A DNA stretch of 50,944 nucleotides from positions 3,119,301 to 3,170,244 of the forward strand of contig BFEA01000093.1 in the NCBI GenBank assembly GCA_003427395.1, written 5' to 3'. The translations under genes and the position numbers were made by a program. The stretch is from Chara braunii (taxonomy: Eukaryota; Streptophyta; Charophyceae; Charales; Characeae). The notes beneath the pieces were generated by a model. That model ran no database searches, was not told the DNA's origin, and worked only from the letters and a program-made list of their open reading frames with translations. The stretch's first letter is position 1; each line of letters opens with the position of its first letter. Below, one piece after another: positions 50,706 to 50,944 of this stretch.

Positions 50706-50944
50706 CAGGATCGACGACCCAGATGGGCCATGATTTCGAATCCCTAAGGGCGGGAACCACCGACCCTCGTCCCCTCCCCCGTGACCTCTCCCGCTCGACC
50801 CCTCACTTCGCCCGATGCCTCACTTCGACGGGAGCTCCCCCAACGCCCGCCAACGCCTGCCAACGCCGCCGACTCCCGCTGTCGCGCCAAGGTAAGTGGG
50901 TTAGTAGTAGTAGTAGTAGTAGAGAGAGAGAGAGGGGGGGGGGG
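50706..50944. other. Unique C-rich sequence ending in microsatellite
   Basis: LINE 5 similarity stops near 50705. The rest is C-rich with repeated CGCC(A)ACGCC units, then (TAG)n and (GA)n from about 50910 to the window end. No gene recognised. Confidence 0.5.

Overview
The window is a repeat-dominated stretch of a eukaryotic nuclear genome. I find no intact host gene. Almost everything recognisable is a transposable element or a piece of one. The best guess at source is a streptophyte (land plant or charophyte green alga): there is a decayed nad1 fragment of plant-mitochondrial type, the LINEs are of the plant L1 kind with a C-terminal zf-RVT zinc domain, the LTR element is a chromovirus with a chromodomain, and plant-type telomere-like motifs occur. 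The lineage is inference; a charophyte such as Chara would fit, but the sequence alone does not prove it.

Layout. 0-3.4 kb: a TTAA-flanked miniature element, the nad1 insertion, a 184-bp tandem repeat and several LINE 3' ends. 3.15-5.5 kb: a 5'-truncated LINE on the minus strand with a proline-rich C-terminus and a 45-bp-arm hairpin in its tail. 5.5-8.2 kb: a second minus-strand LINE. 8.2-9.8 kb: repeat remnants. 9.8-13.9 kb: an A+T-shifted, stop-riddled plus-strand LINE. 13.9-19.6 kb: no recognisable gene, with miniature inverted-repeat elements and tRNA-like SINEs. 19.6-29.5 kb: a Ty3/gypsy chromovirus on the minus strand (LTR, initiator-Met-type primer site, gag, protease, RT, RNase H, integrase, chromodomain, LTR), broken by stops and frameshifts. 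29.5-38.6 kb: miniature elements, solo LINE tails, a MULE-like element with 83-bp inverted repeats, and another proline-rich LINE interrupted by an assembly gap. About 40.0-44.7 kb: a plus-strand LINE retaining endonuclease and RT remnants, with uncertain upstream ORF1-like sequence. 44.8-45.3 kb: a large inverted-repeat element. 46.0-50.7 kb: a minus-strand LINE split by a TTAA-flanked element.

The most interesting thread is a 3'-tail module shared by all these LINEs and by many solo copies. About 55 bp can form two small hairpins, often followed by a third hairpin whose stem sequence changes from copy to copy while pairing is kept, then poly-A. This looks like an RNA structure recognised by the LINE reverse transcriptase and used in trans by coding-free copies. 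All sequence comparisons were made by eye.
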